Below, in pieces: positions 33,536 through 34,874 of a DNA stretch of 34,874 nt. The position numbers and the translations under genes are program-made. The DNA lies in the NCBI GenBank assembly GCA_000415965.1, contig KE356560.1:2392489-2427362 (forward strand). The letters run 5' to 3'. A model generated the notes under the pieces. It did no database searches and had not been told where the DNA came from. It saw only the letters and a program-made list of their open reading frames with translations. Positions within the stretch are counted from its first letter, which is position 1, and each line of letters opens with the position of its first letter. The DNA is from Haloquadratum walsbyi J07HQW1. GTDB lineage: Archaea > Halobacteriota > Halobacteria > Halobacteriales > Haloferacaceae.

Positions 33536-33996
33536 GAGTTCTCGCCGCCGGAAAGATTCTCAGTATCAGCGTTATCGATTACATCAGCGTCCTCACGGAG
33601 GGTATACCCACCGTGGCGACCGCTGTAGGTGATAATACTCGCCTCTTGAAGTTCTGCGAGGGTTTGATCAAGCCGCTGTTCAATATTCTCTGAGACGATT
33701 GCAAGAAGCTCATCCCACTCGTGATATGTGTCCGCTGTGAGAGCGTCGATGACACGTGCTCTCAGAGAATTTGTCTGTGTGTTCGTCGAATCAGTGTTTC
33801 GAGACGCTGTTTCAGTCGTAATAGATGAACGATCTGGGACAGTAAAGTCACGACGACCCGCTTGGACCATCGTTCGGACGAACTCACTTTGACTCATATT
33901 GAGCGTTTCAGCATGAGTAACCCATTCTTGTTTCTGTGCGGGTGAAACGTATGTCATTACGCTGGCGCGGTCGGTGTTTGATTCCGTCTCGGGCAT
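33532..33996 (-). CDS. Small partner protein of the integrase (DUF5805-like)
   Basis: A 154-residue protein starting MPETESNTDRASVMTYVSPA. Residues about 14-50 (QKQEWVTHAETLNMSQSEFV, RTMVQAGRR) resemble a ribbon-helix-helix-like DNA-binding segment. The C-terminal half (RVIDALTADTYHEWDELLAI, TLAELQEASIITYSGRHGG) looks like a winged helix. It overlaps the integrase by 4 nt, and such pairs recur in haloarchaea, so it probably acts as an accessory or regulator of recombination. The DUF number is from memory. ATG 33996 is preceded by an AT-rich tactttgaaa (minus strand) about 30 nt upstream. Confidence 0.75.
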   Translation of the reverse strand: MPETESNTDRASVMTYVSPAQKQEWVTHAETLNMSQSEFVRTMVQAGRRDFTVPDRSSITTETASRNTDSTNTQTNSLRARVIDALTADTYHEWDELLAIVSENIEQRLDQTLAELQEASIITYSGRHGGYTLREDADVIDNADTENLSGGENS

Positions 33997-34584
33997 AATT
34001 TATCTCATGATTGGTATGCATTTCAAAGTACTGTCCTCACACAGATAATATTCTTTAGTTGTGTAGCTACAGTGTTTTATCATTGGTTGCTACTCGTTTA
34101 TTTGTGTAGAAACTGTGCTTTTCAGATATAATATTGTATCTGCACAAATAAGTCGGTAGTTCAATTAGACTCCTCCTGATATGGCAGTGGATGGCAACGA
34201 TACAGCATCGCGACAGTTCTCACACTCTTTGGATCTAAACCGGAGGCGTATCGCGCTCATATGAGCGACGTCGTGACATCAGGAGTGAGAAAAGAATGCG
34301 TTTCTGTGACATGCGATGTCCTTATTCGGCGGCGTCTACCTGAAATGTGAAATCAAAGGTGAGAGACTGAGGTGGGACCCAATCTGACAACAAGGGCGAT
34401 TGCATGTTTCAAGCAGAGCAGTCAATCGTCTGCAAAGTGTGTTAGATGAGTAGGAATCTTAGCGTTAGAGGTTGCTTGATCATCAACCATCTTGAGTTAT
34501 TCTGCAGAAGGGTCAACAGAGACGTTTACTCCAGGGGTTGATGTCATTAAAAAAGTGTCATACACAGTTATCGGTCGTAAACAA
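33997..34584. other. Spacer without a supported gene
   Basis: 588 bp. It holds the putative promoter of the small-partner/integrase operon near 34021-34030. A 27-codon frame from ATG near 34181 has no supporting features. No attachment-site repeat or tRNA was seen. Confidence 0.5.
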
Positions 34585-34606
34585 CCTCGGGCGCGGTGGC
34601 CCGAGG
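34585..34606 (-). repeat. Right-end hairpin of the tnpB element at the right edge
   Basis: Perfect 8-bp stem cctcgggc/gcccgagg with loop gcggtg, starting 14 nt after the tnpB stop on the minus strand. It ties the cctcggg hairpin family (RE1-RE5) to a genuine tnpB 3' end and therefore serves as the reference copy. Confidence 0.7.
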
Positions 34607-34619
34607 CTTTTGTATTCCC

Positions 34620-34874
34620 TCAGCCGTGCGCTAGCACTCCCTGTTCCGCAAGGGAACGGGATGAGGGTGGGCGGCTTATACGCCCCGACCCGGACAGACG
34701 CACCAACCGTACTTGTGGTTGGGTTTTGTGAGTCCCGGAATTCGATTCGTTACCGTCAACTTTCGCCTTCTCACGCCACGCGATGTTCACCATGCCCGAC
34801 GCGTTCCGGTCGGCGTGGTCTTGCACCACGTCACACTCCTCATTCGTACAGCGGAACCGCCGTCCCTGCCGACT
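34620..34874 (-). CDS. IS1341-type TnpB, C-terminal fragment (runs off window)
   Basis: 84 codons plus stop (34620-34622) of a gene entering from the right edge. The minus strand reads RRFRCTNEECDVVQDHADRN, then ASGMVNIAWREKAK, then a hydrophilic tail ending EQGVLAHG. CTNEEC is the second Cys pair of the OrfB zinc finger, and the following DHADRNAS contains the RuvC-III acidic residue. The frame is open and undamaged, so the element may be complete. The right-end hairpin follows at 34585-34606. GC content is visibly higher than in the neighbouring chromosome genes. Confidence 0.85.
   Translation of the reverse strand, partial: SRQGRRFRCTNEECDVVQDHADRNASGMVNIAWREKAKVDGNESNSGTHKTQPQVRLVRLSGSGRISRPPSSRSLAEQGVLAHG

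Noticed and set aside
1..34874. CRISPR array, tRNA or rRNA genes
   Set aside because: No regularly spaced direct repeats with unique spacers, no tRNA cloverleaf consensus and no rRNA signature were seen by eye; a tRNAscan or CRISPR finder run was not possible.

Overview
The window looks like a chromosome segment of a square-type haloarchaeon, most probably Haloquadratum. The evidence is a set of archaeal information-processing genes (TFB, aIF2-beta, fibrillarin, Nop5, archaeal MetK, Dph2), very acidic proteins, AT-rich codon choice and wide spacers for a haloarchaeon, leaderless TATA-type promoters, and many relics of IS1341-type (IS200/IS605, TnpB) elements. The species name is inference; the haloarchaeal assignment is firm. 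No tRNA, rRNA or CRISPR array was seen.

Layout. 1-240: 5' end of a tnpB gene running off the left edge, with a terminal hairpin. 417-4102: gshA (glutamate-cysteine ligase), then the overlapping nop5-flpA pair (box C/D RNP core), then a 44-residue zinc-ribbon protein followed at once by a conserved haloarchaeal gene. 4637-8748: tfb, aIF2-beta, a UPF0058 protein, a UPF0212 protein and ogg. 8749-9842: a mobile-element graveyard. 10005-18059: malQ, thrS, a decayed tnpB, a bacterial-style glutamine-dependent nadE, and a TrkA-N/DHH fusion. 18520-25781: a PRC-barrel protein, a defective Tn5-like IS, two small haloarchaeal genes, metK, a CYTH protein, an FKBP-type isomerase, a MinD-like ATPase and a YlbF-type protein. 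26105-30765: a membrane-anchored unknown, a tnpB relic, dph2 and a UlaG-like hydrolase. 30800-32086: decayed accessory genes (an NTPase fragment and a PIN-like fragment). 32432-33996: an intact tyrosine recombinase with its small partner. 34585-34874: 3' end of another tnpB with its right-end hairpin.

How the genes relate. Most are single-gene units with their own TATA box about 27-30 nt before the start codon. True operonic overlaps are nop5-flpA and partner-integrase (ATGA overlaps), plus the 44-aa zinc ribbon and its downstream gene (1 nt apart). MetK supplies the S-adenosylmethionine used by FlpA and Dph2, but they are not co-transcribed here.

The non-coding part is the unusual part. At least five solo hairpins match tnpB right ends (one, next to the genuine tnpB 3' end at 34620, identifies the family), and two of them point into the 3' ends of dph2 and nadE. 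Four copies of a roughly 110-130 bp element with terminal inverted repeats lie in four spacers. I did not find a complete, recognisable new defence system. The best leads are the solo tnpB right ends as possible guide-RNA relics, the repeated small element, and the decaying island beside the integrase.
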